A stretch of DNA of 64,000 nt from Oscillospiraceae bacterium (GTDB taxonomy: Bacteria > Bacillota > Clostridia > UBA1212 > SIG427). Below, piece by piece: positions 43,131 to 51,861 of this stretch. The notes under the pieces are model-generated. The model saw only the letters and a list, made by a program, of their open reading frames with translations. It was not told where the DNA came from and did not search any database. A program made the translations under genes and the position numbers. Within the stretch, counting starts at the first letter, position 1. The number at the start of each line of letters is the position of its first letter. The stretch spans positions 1 through 64,000 of the forward strand of contig SVJE01000001.1 of assembly GCA_015069135.1 (NCBI GenBank). The letters are read 5' to 3'.

Positions 43131-44185
43131 CAAGAGAAGCCCTTATACAGGGGAAAAATCAAATAGCAATTTTAGAAAATGGAGTGCTGGTAAATTATTA
43201 TCAGCACTCTGACTCTTGCAGTTACGGTGATATATATTGGGGCAGAGTAGTAAAATGTGCTTCCGGCAACAGTGATGCCTGCTTTGTAGATATAGGCCTT
43301 TCTGAGAATGCTTTTTGTCCTGACAAAGATAAAATGAAACAGGATGATTTCGGACCATTTATGGTGGAAACATCTGCTCATGATAATAAAGCAGTAAGGG
43401 TAAGTAATAAAATTAAAATCACAGGAAAATACATGGTTTCTTTGAGCCAAAAAGGGGTGATAAATATATCATCCAAAATTATAGATACGGAGTCAAGAAA
43501 TAGAATCAGAAGCCTGGGAGAGGCCGTTTTGGACAAATTCACTCACCTTGAAGGCCTTTTGTTTAGAACAGAGGCATCTGAAGCCAATGAAGAGGTGCTT
43601 GTTGCAGCAGCGAGAGAGCTTAATAGCTTGCTTGGAACAATAAACCAGGGGAAACCATCACCGGGTCTTATGTATCGTCCGGACTTCGTCATTTCAACAT
43701 TATCAAAGTACAACAAATACGATAATATAGTAACAGATGATGTAGAGATATACGAAAAGATAAAGGGTTTATATCCTGAAGTCAGATTCAGACAGGCAAA
43801 AGAGTATGATCTTTTTGATGTAAAAGATATATCTTCAAAGTTGGTTTCATTAACCGGAAAAAGAGTATGGCTTCCATCAGGAGGAAACATAGTAATTGAA
43901 ACAACAGAAGCCATGACTGTTATTGATGTTAACTCCGGTAAAGCAACCGGTAATAAGGCCTCAAAAGATGCAGTGAATAAAGAAGCAATAACTGAAATAA
44001 TGAGACAGTTAAGGCTAAGAAATATTGGAGGAATAATTATTTGTGATTTAATAAGCTCCCATAAAGAGGCGGAAGAAGAAATACTTAAGCTTTCAAAAGA
44101 ACTTTCCCAAAATGATCCCGGCAAACCTGTAATTCATGGTTTTACACATTTAGGCCTCTTAGAAATCAGCAGAAAAAGAACTTAA
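43127..44185 (+). CDS. rng: Ribonuclease G/E family protein, short form
   Basis: 352 residues. The S1-like domain (about 35-115) contains GDIYWGRVVK and FVDIGLSENAF. The DNase I-like catalytic core carries TVIDVNSGKATG (about 263-274) and GGIIICDLIS (about 301-310) with the metal-binding aspartates. It ends at LGLLEISRKRT, just where longer relatives continue into the Zn-link Cys pair and small domain, so it lacks the zinc-bridged tetramer interface. It should process rRNA or mRNA 5' ends. It overlaps the upstream gene by 4 bases. Confidence 0.9.
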   Translation: MTREALIQGKNQIAILENGVLVNYYQHSDSCSYGDIYWGRVVKCASGNSDACFVDIGLSENAFCPDKDKMKQDDFGPFMVETSAHDNKAVRVSNKIKITGKYMVSLSQKGVINISSKIIDTESRNRIRSLGEAVLDKFTHLEGLLFRTEASEANEEVLVAAARELNSLLGTINQGKPSPGLMYRPDFVISTLSKYNKYDNIVTDDVEIYEKIKGLYPEVRFRQAKEYDLFDVKDISSKLVSLTGKRVWLPSGGNIVIETTEAMTVIDVNSGKATGNKASKDAVNKEAITEIMRQLRLRNIGGIIICDLISSHKEAEEEILKLSKELSQNDPGKPVIHGFTHLGLLEISRKRT

Positions 44186-44254
44186 TATTGAAAGTAATTA
44201 AAAACACTTTTCGAGCATACATTTTACAGAAATTATGTGAGGGGAGTGCTTTTT

Positions 44255-45802
44255 TTGATTAGTTTAAAAAAAGGAATGATTATTGTTCTTTGTCTTCTTT
44301 TATTATCTCTCATGGCCAGTGGTGCTGTTGCACCGGGAGAGAAAGTAGGACAAGTGTGCCTTAAGGACAGCTGGTTGAATGTCAGAGACGGCGCCGGTAC
44401 TGAATACAGAGTTATTGATGCTTTATATGATGATGAATTGGTAAAAATACTGGATGTCTGCAAAAGTGGTAAAGGTGAACTTTGGTATAAAGTGTTTTTT
44501 GCCCGAGATGGTTATGAGCGCATTGGTTATGTACATTCTGATTATGTTGAAATTAAATCAGATGAAGTATTTTCCTATGATGCTGATTTCGAATCTGAGC
44601 TTAGTGCAGAAGGTTTTCCGGAGAGCTATAAAGAATCCTTAAGAAAACTGCATACACTTTATCCTCAATGGAAATTTGAGGCATATCATACAGGTCTTGA
44701 CTGGCAGTCTGTAATAGAGGCTGAATCTGAAAACGGACGGAATCTGGTTCCGGATTACAGTACAGTACCTTCTTCCTGGAAGTCAACTCAGAAAGGGGCC
44801 TTTGATTGGAAAGCAAACAGATGGATTGTATTTAGTGGTAACCATTCAGTACAGGCTTCTGAAAAAGTAATAGGTTACTACATGGACCCCAGAAATTTTC
44901 TTACGGAAGAAGGAATTTTTCAATTTGAAAAACTTACATACGATGAGTCTCAGACTGTAAAAGGTGTTGAGGGTGTGTTATCAGGGACCTTTATGAGTAA
45001 CAAAAAACTTCCTGGAAGCAGCATAAAGTATAGTGAGGCTTGTGTCAGTGTGGGTAAAAAGCTTGGAATAAGTCCCTATTTCCTAGCAAGCAGGTTAAGA
45101 CAGGAACAGGGTGTAAAAGGGGATTCAGCCCTTATTTCAGGCTCTCGAAAAGGTTATGAAAGTTATTACAACTATTTCAATGTAGGAGCATCCGGAACAG
45201 GTGATTCTGTTATTACAAACGGTCTTTCAAGAGCTGTTTCAGAAGGTTGGAATACTCCATATAAATCAATAGAAGGTGGAGCTGATATTATAAGCAAAAA
45301 CTATATTTTATCAGGTCAGGACACTTTGTATTTGCAGAAGTTTGATGTTGAAAGTACTTATTGGGACCTTTATTGGCACCAATACATGCAGACCATTTCA
45401 GCACCATCTTCTGAAGCGTTAAGTGTGTATAAGGCATACAAATCAAAAAATCTTCTGGATAGTTCTCTTATATTCAAAATTCCGGTGTATGAAAATATGC
45501 CTGATGAAAAGGTAACAGCACCTACAGGGGATGGTAATCCCAATTGCAGACTGGCAGGACTTAAGGTGAAGGGATATGAAGATGCATTTACTTTTGACAT
45601 GCATAATCATAGCTATAAAATGGAAGTGAGTAAAGGTGTATCTAAGATAGAAGTTGTTGCTGAAGCTGTTGATAGGGGAGCTACTATTGATGGTACCGGA
45701 TTGGTTGAACTATATCATGGTATGAATGTTATAGAGGTAAAATGTACAGCAGAAAGCGGAGCTAACTGGGTGTACAGGATATATGTTACAAGAGCATATT
45801 AA
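44255..45802 (+). CDS. Secreted SH3b - glucosaminidase - cadherin-like protein
   Basis: 515 residues. A signal peptide or N-terminal anchor (1-30) is followed by a bacterial SH3 domain (about 35-105), then an endo-beta-N-acetylglucosaminidase domain of the LytB/GH73 type (about 125-395; LTEEGIFQFEKLTYD, SPYFLASRLRQEQG with the catalytic-Glu region, YYNYFNVGASG), and a C-terminal cadherin-like beta-sandwich (PF12733 type, about 430-513). It cleaves glycan strands of peptidoglycan, probably in cell separation or spore-wall work. A TTG at 44255 is preferred: GGGGAG ends 8 bases before it, whereas two upstream GTG codons overlap that site. Confidence 0.88.
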   Translation: MISLKKGMIIVLCLLLLSLMASGAVAPGEKVGQVCLKDSWLNVRDGAGTEYRVIDALYDDELVKILDVCKSGKGELWYKVFFARDGYERIGYVHSDYVEIKSDEVFSYDADFESELSAEGFPESYKESLRKLHTLYPQWKFEAYHTGLDWQSVIEAESENGRNLVPDYSTVPSSWKSTQKGAFDWKANRWIVFSGNHSVQASEKVIGYYMDPRNFLTEEGIFQFEKLTYDESQTVKGVEGVLSGTFMSNKKLPGSSIKYSEACVSVGKKLGISPYFLASRLRQEQGVKGDSALISGSRKGYESYYNYFNVGASGTGDSVITNGLSRAVSEGWNTPYKSIEGGADIISKNYILSGQDTLYLQKFDVESTYWDLYWHQYMQTISAPSSEALSVYKAYKSKNLLDSSLIFKIPVYENMPDEKVTAPTGDGNPNCRLAGLKVKGYEDAFTFDMHNHSYKMEVSKGVSKIEVVAEAVDRGATIDGTGLVELYHGMNVIEVKCTAESGANWVYRIYVTRAY

Positions 45803-45833
45803 GTACTAATAGTCAACTTCGCAAATTGAATTT

Positions 45834-46847
45834 TTATAAATCATATTCCTGTCCGCCATAGGGCAGGAATAATCTCACTTTATCCGGAGTATCAGTTGCC
45901 ACGGATAATAAGAAATTACCAGAATCCAAAGAAATACCGGTAGTATAAAAAAACTTATCAACAACCTGGATTTTACCGGGAGAAAAAACTTTTTCATTAC
46001 CTTTCTTGAACAAAGCTTCTTTCTGTGTCCAGGCCGCAAGCAGAAATTCGTCTTTTGAATCAGAGTCAAGACTATTGTAGTGAGAAAGCTCTTTTTCGGT
46101 TAAAATTTTCTCAGCCAGCTTTAATGTAAAATCCCTGTTGCAACTTTCAATATCCACACCAACAGCGGCTCTTGATATTACAACAGCCACAGCTTTATTA
46201 CTGTGAGATAAAGAAATGTTACACTTATCACATTGCCAGCCTCCGGTTGGGGCAGGTTTAAGTCCTGCTTTAGCAATATCAATTCCTAAAGATCTTTCAA
46301 GTCCGTACTCCAGCAGCTTCCAGACATAGTGCTTCTGCTGTTTCACATCAGGATGTGTACAGCTGTTTATTTCATCGGACCGTGTTTTTGGGAAAATATT
46401 ATCCGATTTACACGTAAAAGGATATTCTGCCACATAAACATCTACTAAAGGCATGGTTCTCCACATTTCTTTAAACCTATCTACAATAGAGCATTGCTTT
46501 TCTCCAAAAACACATTCGTTGACAAAGTGTTCGCAGTTGTTGTGTAAAATATTATATCCTTTTTCGCCGATGCGACTACGGGCAATGGCAACTACTTCCT
46601 GTGGGTTTCGGGCGCTTCTTTTTTCTTTGCGGTCGTAATCAGCAACTTCGAGCATTTTACCGCAAAGAAAACTCTCAATGTCAGTAACACATACTTCTAT
46701 ATCTGCATCATTTCTTTTTAAAGTTACAGGAGGTGGACCAAACTGAATAATTTCTTCATCGCTGACATAAATACCATAGTGGTAAATGGGGCCCAGCTGA
46801 ATTCTAATTATATCTCCCGATTTAACTTCTCTAAAAGTCCAGTTCAT
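45834..46847 (-). CDS. LRAT-like / 4'-phosphopantetheinyl transferase fusion
   Basis: 337 residues. The N-terminal half (about 8-112) is an LRAT/NlpC-like papain-fold domain: GDIIRI..PIYHYGIYV with His23, and NNCEHF with the nucleophile Cys105; the second family His aligns to Gln35. The C-terminal half (about 165-335) is an Sfp-type phosphopantetheinyl transferase: SLSHS (about 212-216), GVDIE (230-234), WTQKEALFK (273-281). The Sfp half should load the ACP encoded immediately upstream. The LRAT half may transfer acyl chains from or to phospholipid. Last gene of a six-gene operon, overlapping the ACP gene by 1 base. I know of no described protein with this fusion. Confidence 0.85.
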   Translation of the reverse strand: MNWTFREVKSGDIIRIQLGPIYHYGIYVSDEEIIQFGPPPVTLKRNDADIEVCVTDIESFLCGKMLEVADYDRKEKRSARNPQEVVAIARSRIGEKGYNILHNNCEHFVNECVFGEKQCSIVDRFKEMWRTMPLVDVYVAEYPFTCKSDNIFPKTRSDEINSCTHPDVKQQKHYVWKLLEYGLERSLGIDIAKAGLKPAPTGGWQCDKCNISLSHSNKAVAVVISRAAVGVDIESCNRDFTLKLAEKILTEKELSHYNSLDSDSKDEFLLAAWTQKEALFKKGNEKVFSPGKIQVVDKFFYTTGISLDSGNFLLSVATDTPDKVRLFLPYGGQEYDL

Positions 46848-47098
46848 TAGTTTTTCTTTCCGTAGATATATTCTACAACATCATTAACGGTTTTAAAATC
46901 ACCAAAACTTACATCATCAAAGCTTATTGCAAAAAACTCTTCCACAGCAATAACCATGTATAAAACACCAATAGAAGTAAGTCCTAAATCAGTATTTAAA
47001 TTTGTATCACCGGTAATAGAATCCACATCAATTTCAGGATTACTGACGGCCAGTTTAAATATATCTTTTAATTTTAATTCTATTTCTGCTTTACTCAT
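46847..47098 (-). CDS. Dedicated acyl carrier protein
   Basis: 83 residues, four-helix ACP. The attachment site is Ser42 in DLGLTSIGV, variant of the usual D-S-L. It is acidic (helix II VEEFF). It overlaps the ligase and LRAT-PPTase genes by one base each, so it is clearly tied to them rather than being the fatty-acid-synthesis AcpP. It should carry acyl groups from the AMP-ligase to the PlsC acyltransferases or to the LRAT domain. Confidence 0.93.
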   Translation of the reverse strand: MSKAEIELKLKDIFKLAVSNPEIDVDSITGDTNLNTDLGLTSIGVLYMVIAVEEFFAISFDDVSFGDFKTVNDVVEYIYGKKN

Positions 47099-48606
47099 TA
47101 TTTTGGTCTCACTTTCTTCATAGCGGGAGTTCTTTCGAAATCACTGTCACGGATTATAATCTTACTTACGCGCTGAAAAGCAGGCAGTGTATGGTTAATT
47201 TTACCCAATTCTTCCTTCATATATGAAACTTTATCTTCAGCAGGTAGTTTTGCCATTTCGCCGGCTCTTGGAACAACTTCAAGGACAAGGACCTGTGTGC
47301 CGTTTTCTGTGTCAGTTCTTACCATTGCATCCTGAATAAAATCCAGCTGACAGAACTTTGCTTCCAGTTCTTCAGGAGAAATATTTTCACCGGTAGGGAG
47401 CACAATTACATCTTTAATTCTACCTACTATGTACATATATCCTTCTTCATCAAAACGAACAAGGTCGCCGGTTTTGAACCAGCCGTCTTCGTAAGCTTTT
47501 TCTGTTTCTTCAGGTGCACCCACATAGCCCATCATCATATTGTCACCTTTAATCCAGAGCTCTCCGTTTTCCAGCCTGAACTTTTGGCCAGGATAGGGAA
47601 GCCCTACTGAATCAGGCTTTCTTTTAGCTTCCGGATTTCCGGAAACTAAGTTGGAACTTTCGGTGAGTCCATAGCCGGGCAAGAGATCTACGCCCATTTC
47701 TGAATATTCGTTTACCAGGTGTGGGGGAACTTGCGCTGCACCACAAATAATTGTTTTAAGCTGACCACCAAGAATATGAGGACCAATCTGTTTTGAAAGG
47801 TTAAGAGCCATTTCAGCCAGTGCCGGCACCAGAATCAGAATAGTTGGTTTATACACAGGCATTATCTTAAACATATCCTTAGGATTATGACATATGTAAA
47901 GACAGCTTCCGGTGTAAAGAGAAGTAAGGCAGTTTCTGATAAGCCCAAACACATGAGTGAGGGGAAGAATCAGGAAATATCTCTGATTAAATACTTCCGG
48001 ATAGCCATAACATCCGTTTATTGTTCCTGCCATAATATTACCATGACTTAAGAGGGCACCTTTGCTCTTGCCACTTGTTCCGCCTGTAAAAAGAATTGAA
48101 CAAGGATCTTTTTCCTCGTTGTAAAATGCCGGGGTTAATGTGTCGCTTTTTTCATCTGAAGAAATCAAAGCCACACCGGGATTAAGTTGTGATACTAAAA
48201 TAGTTTGTTCTTTTGTTGAATCGGCATATATAACAGCAGTTAAACCGAACATCATAGAAAGACCGTAAACACTTTTCTGATCAAGATGAACAGGCAACAG
48301 TGCTGCTACCGCTCCTGAAGTTGTTACAGCTAAATATGTCTTTATAAATTCATAGGAATTTGGCATAAAAAGTCCGACTTTGTCCCCCGGTTTAACACCT
48401 TTTTCTTTCAGAATGGTTCTTAATGAAGCCACATCTTTGTTAAGCTGGGAAAAAGTGTATTTTTCTCCGTCTTCAACAGCAGGTAAATCTCCGTATTGAG
48501 AAACACAGTTTTCCCACATGTGAGAGATAGAAGGAAATTTTACAATTTTATCAAGTGTTTCTTTAGACGCATATTTAAGAAATTTGTTTTCATTAATCTC
48601 AATCAT
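47098..48606 (-). CDS. Acyl-CoA/acyl-ACP synthetase (AMP-forming)
   Basis: 502 residues of the ANL superfamily. The P-loop LFTGGTSGKSKG (about 174-185), GYGLTESS (about 313-320), TGDLVRF and GRIKDVIV are present, and the C-terminal catalytic Lys lies in RTPAMKKVRP. It activates a carboxylic acid, most likely a fatty acid, as acyl-AMP and transfers it to the neighbouring ACP. The ATG at 48606 has AAGGAG 7 bases upstream; the ATG at 48612 overlaps that site. It corresponds to the ligase half of E. coli Aas. Confidence 0.9.
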   Translation of the reverse strand: MIEINENKFLKYASKETLDKIVKFPSISHMWENCVSQYGDLPAVEDGEKYTFSQLNKDVASLRTILKEKGVKPGDKVGLFMPNSYEFIKTYLAVTTSGAVAALLPVHLDQKSVYGLSMMFGLTAVIYADSTKEQTILVSQLNPGVALISSDEKSDTLTPAFYNEEKDPCSILFTGGTSGKSKGALLSHGNIMAGTINGCYGYPEVFNQRYFLILPLTHVFGLIRNCLTSLYTGSCLYICHNPKDMFKIMPVYKPTILILVPALAEMALNLSKQIGPHILGGQLKTIICGAAQVPPHLVNEYSEMGVDLLPGYGLTESSNLVSGNPEAKRKPDSVGLPYPGQKFRLENGELWIKGDNMMMGYVGAPEETEKAYEDGWFKTGDLVRFDEEGYMYIVGRIKDVIVLPTGENISPEELEAKFCQLDFIQDAMVRTDTENGTQVLVLEVVPRAGEMAKLPAEDKVSYMKEELGKINHTLPAFQRVSKIIIRDSDFERTPAMKKVRPK

Positions 48607-49267
48607 TGCCATTCTCCTTAATGTATAATTCCATTAGTTCAATTTCTTTTTTTCTTAAAGTTTCAGCTGCATTTTCAATAGCTTTTATATCAGGTATTTT
48701 ACCACATAAAGCTTTAATATCAATTGGTTCACCTATAACCACATTTTGTCTGCTCCAGATACTTTTCTGAGGTGCCATGTATATAGGAATAATAGGTACG
48801 CCTGCTCTTAAAGCCATGAGAATCATACCGGATTTGAATGTGTTTATGGCTTCATCTCCCAGGGTTATATGTCCTTCCGGGAAAATGCAGGTGATTCCGC
48901 CTTCTTTGGAAACATCCATTACCTTTGAAAAAGTACTCATGTTAAAATTCTCTCTGTCAACAGGTATGCAATGCATTTTGCTGAAAAACCAACCTTTTAC
49001 TTTGGTGTCAAAAAGTTCTTTCATAGCCACGAAGTTAAGACGCCTGTACCAAAGAATACAGTGCACTCTTATTGGATCCAAAGGTCCCAAATGATTGGAA
49101 ATTACAATGGCTCCGCCTTTGATTTTCCGTGCTGCCGAGGGAGTTTCGTAATGATATTTTATCCTGTATAATATCATGGCAGGAACAGCTCCGGTGAGCT
49201 TAACAAAATCATAGCAGAAGTTTTTAAATAAACGTTTTTTACTTTTTTGTTTGTCTTTTAAGCTCAT
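48599..49267 (-). CDS. PlsC-type acyltransferase 2 of the operon
   Basis: 222 residues. Acyltransferase motif I NHLGPLD (HX4D) lies at about 59-65, motif III FPEGH at about 129-133, and motif IV VPIIPIYM. A hydrophobic N-terminal helix (about 18-35) suggests membrane association. It should acylate a glycerol-phosphate or lysophospholipid using acyl-ACP or acyl-CoA. It overlaps the preceding acyltransferase by 29 bases and the ligase by 8 bases. The two PlsC proteins differ in the residue after FPEG (His versus Arg), suggesting different acceptors. Confidence 0.88.
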   Translation of the reverse strand: MSLKDKQKSKKRLFKNFCYDFVKLTGAVPAMILYRIKYHYETPSAARKIKGGAIVISNHLGPLDPIRVHCILWYRRLNFVAMKELFDTKVKGWFFSKMHCIPVDRENFNMSTFSKVMDVSKEGGITCIFPEGHITLGDEAINTFKSGMILMALRAGVPIIPIYMAPQKSIWSRQNVVIGEPIDIKALCGKIPDIKAIENAAETLRKKEIELMELYIKENGND

Positions 49268-49877
49268 GTTCCAGCTCCACTATTTTATTTCTGAAAACTG
49301 TGTTCAGTTCTTGTATTTTATCTTTATCACTCATGTCTGAATTAATATGATCTTCAGGATGTATAGGTGTGCCTATTATTATTCTTGCTCTTTTTCTTTG
49401 AAAATAGCTTCCGTTGGTATATATAGGAATAACAGGTACTCCCGTTTTCATTGCCAGGTAGGAAGCTCCCGGTCTGAAGGGAAGGGGTCTTTCTTCACCT
49501 TTTAACGGAAGACGTCCTTCAGGGAAAATTCCCACTACACCACCATTGTAAAGAATGTCTTCCGATTCTCCCATAAATGTAAAATCATGTGAGTTCCGAT
49601 CTACTAATATACCACCAAGGTTATTCAGTGTAAACGTAACAAATTTGTTTTTCTTAAACATTATTTCTGCCATCTGATAGCGGAGGATACATTTTCTGAA
49701 AGTAAAAAGAAAAACAGCATAGTCAAATACTGATGTATGATTGGATATGAGTATGGCAGGTCCCTGTAGGTTTCGTCCCTGTATATTTTTATTCTGATAA
49801 TATGTTTTTGTACGGAAACAAATAAGTTGTGGAAGCCAGCCTGTAAATTTCACAAAACCTATAAAAAATCTATTCAT
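49239..49877 (-). CDS. PlsC-type acyltransferase 1 of the operon
   Basis: 212 residues. Motif I NHTSVFD (about 47-53), motif II around NNLGGILVDR, motif III FPEGR (about 118-122) and motif IV VPVIPIYT are all present, so it should be active. The N-terminal hydrophobic segment (about 1-22) is likely a peripheral membrane anchor. It overlaps the transporter gene by 8 bases and the second acyltransferase by 29 bases. Canonical FPEGR favours lysophospholipid or lysophosphatidate acceptors. Confidence 0.88.
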   Translation of the reverse strand: MNRFFIGFVKFTGWLPQLICFRTKTYYQNKNIQGRNLQGPAILISNHTSVFDYAVFLFTFRKCILRYQMAEIMFKKNKFVTFTLNNLGGILVDRNSHDFTFMGESEDILYNGGVVGIFPEGRLPLKGEERPLPFRPGASYLAMKTGVPVIPIYTNGSYFQRKRARIIIGTPIHPEDHINSDMSDKDKIQELNTVFRNKIVELEHELKRQTKK

Positions 49878-51711
49878 ATTTAGCCTTCAGTATTTTATTT
49901 ATATCATATTGCATTACCGATAGTCCGATTATATTTAATGGTAATATAGGGAAAAATATTCCGGTTATAATGTAAAGTGCTTTGCTGCCTGTAAGATTAA
50001 TGTCTAATTCCTTGGCTTTTTCCTCAAGCTTTTTGTGAGCAATGATATTAGTTGCAACAGACGCAAAAGGAATAATACAGGATATAATGAAATATCTGAC
50101 ACGACAGAATTTCTCTGTTATTCGCTTAATATATCCGCTTAAGATGGCTGTCCATATAAAACCGAAAATGAAGCCTGACAGTATTGTAAGGGCAATCTGA
50201 ACAAAAAGAGTTTCTCCTTCTTCTTTTTCGTTTTCAGAATCTTTAACTGAATCTGAATTATGTCCCAGTGACTTTGCAATAGCTTCAGGGGAGTAATCCT
50301 TAGGCATCTTAAATGCAACAAAGAAACCTAAAATACATGTAGCACATGTAATTATCGGAACCAACAAAGTCCCTAAGTTAAATACAGCTGCTTCAGCAAC
50401 TCCAAATTCTGTGGCTGCATCGGTAAAACTTTCAGCATATACAACTCCGGACGCTTCTTTGCTTATAAACAACATCTTAATGTTTTCGTATACCAGAGAA
50501 GATGCAACAGCACCAACGATAGAAGTTGTTACAGCCTGTGCGGCAAAATACATGGCAGAGTGGTTCTTGCCCGTGATTTTTTCTTCAACACCTGCAATCT
50601 GTGCCGGAACCAAATAAGACATCATAAAGAAAGCTCCTATAGCCCAACTGCCTAAAAGCCCTCCTGAAATACCTATCACCATCTGAAGTGTTTTGTTGTT
50701 TTCTCCCATTATGTAAAGGCTGGCTGCGTCAAATGAAAGAATTGCTAAAGCAAAAGAAATAAGACAGGTCTGGAATGTAAAACGGATACCTTTTTTCTGT
50801 TTCAGCTTGTTAAAAAGATAAAGCATTACAGGGACAGGTCCAAAGGCAGATGTGTTAAATATTGCCATTTCAGTACCGCTCATTCCCATACCGCCGATAA
50901 TCATAGAATTCATACCAACAAGAAACATCTGTAAACCAAAGAAGGAACAACAGTTTACCAGTATCCAGGTTGTAAACATCTTATTACCAAAAGTAAGCCT
51001 GAGGCTTTCTTTGATTTTGATTCTCTCGCTTTTACCATCTTTAAGTTCAGGGAAACCGTATTTTTCTCCTTCTTTAATCATAAAAAGAGGTATTACCATT
51101 GTTAACATTAAAGGAAGACAAATTAAAGCAAATTTATCAATATGTAATTTGAAGATATCCAGGAAAAGAGGAACTAGTGCATATACAATACAGTAAGATA
51201 TTGTATCAAAAAAAGCTTTGTAACTTGATACATTCAGTCGCTGTTTTTCATTGACACATACGGTGGCAAAACTTCCGTAAAATGCTACTAAATTCATTGT
51301 GTAGCATGTAAAAAATAAAAGGGCCCAGCAAACAATCCAGATTGTGTTTACAAGTTGATTATCACCACCGACTGGAATCCAGCACATTGCATAGGAAATA
51401 ATCATCGGGACAAGGAAAATTGCTATAGCAGGTCTTCTGCGTCCCCATTTAGTTGAAAGATTATCAGTAATAGAAGCCAGAGGAATATCGACGATTCCGT
51501 CGAAAGCTTTTGCTATTGTCCAAAGAATAGGGAAAATAGCCGGGAGAATCAGACAGGTACCTGTTATTGCCTGGAATGAGTTTTCGCCTAAAGCGGCAGG
51601 GTTAATGGCATCCGTAAAATATGCGCCCATAAGAACCATAAGTAAGTTTGGTCCCAGTCCGGATGCAGAGAACAATAATTCTTTCCATTTTTTATCTAAA
51701 GATTTTACCAT
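49870..51711 (-). CDS. GPH/MFS_2-family transporter with extra C-terminal domain
   Basis: 613 residues, first gene of the operon. The MFS_2 (glycoside-pentoside-hexuronide) core has about 12 membrane helices, with KAFDGIVDIPLASITDNLSTKWGRRRP (cytoplasmic loop 2-3, near residues 67-94) as signature. The last ~90 residues add two or three helices resembling a DUF4234-type module, with an amphipathic linker containing KLEEKAKELD. GPH proteins are usually sugar:cation symporters, but MFSD2A of the same superfamily carries lysophospholipids, and the acyl-activating neighbours point that way. GGAG precedes the ATG at 51711. Substrate is inference. Confidence 0.82.
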   Translation of the reverse strand: MVKSLDKKWKELLFSASGLGPNLLMVLMGAYFTDAINPAALGENSFQAITGTCLILPAIFPILWTIAKAFDGIVDIPLASITDNLSTKWGRRRPAIAIFLVPMIISYAMCWIPVGGDNQLVNTIWIVCWALLFFTCYTMNLVAFYGSFATVCVNEKQRLNVSSYKAFFDTISYCIVYALVPLFLDIFKLHIDKFALICLPLMLTMVIPLFMIKEGEKYGFPELKDGKSERIKIKESLRLTFGNKMFTTWILVNCCSFFGLQMFLVGMNSMIIGGMGMSGTEMAIFNTSAFGPVPVMLYLFNKLKQKKGIRFTFQTCLISFALAILSFDAASLYIMGENNKTLQMVIGISGGLLGSWAIGAFFMMSYLVPAQIAGVEEKITGKNHSAMYFAAQAVTTSIVGAVASSLVYENIKMLFISKEASGVVYAESFTDAATEFGVAEAAVFNLGTLLVPIITCATCILGFFVAFKMPKDYSPEAIAKSLGHNSDSVKDSENEKEEGETLFVQIALTILSGFIFGFIWTAILSGYIKRITEKFCRVRYFIISCIIPFASVATNIIAHKKLEEKAKELDINLTGSKALYIITGIFFPILPLNIIGLSVMQYDINKILKAKYE

Positions 51712-51797
51712 GATTTATAACTCCTGAAAAAACAAATTACTATGGAATTTTAAAAATGATACGAAAAAATTATATAACTTTTTACCCAAAATAACAA

Positions 51798-51818
51798 GAC
51801 GGGGACCTGCCCCCCGTC
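51798..51818. repeat. REP-like GGGG/CCCC palindrome
   Basis: GACGGGG (51798-51804) pairs with CCCCGTC (51812-51818) in the divergent gap between the transporter operon and the PTS gene. No T-tract follows, so it is not a terminator for the plus strand. Its composition is unlike the AT-rich surroundings. Confidence 0.55.
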
Positions 51819-51861
51819 CTGAATTTGTGTTATAATCCTAAGGAAGGAAGGTGCTTATGTT

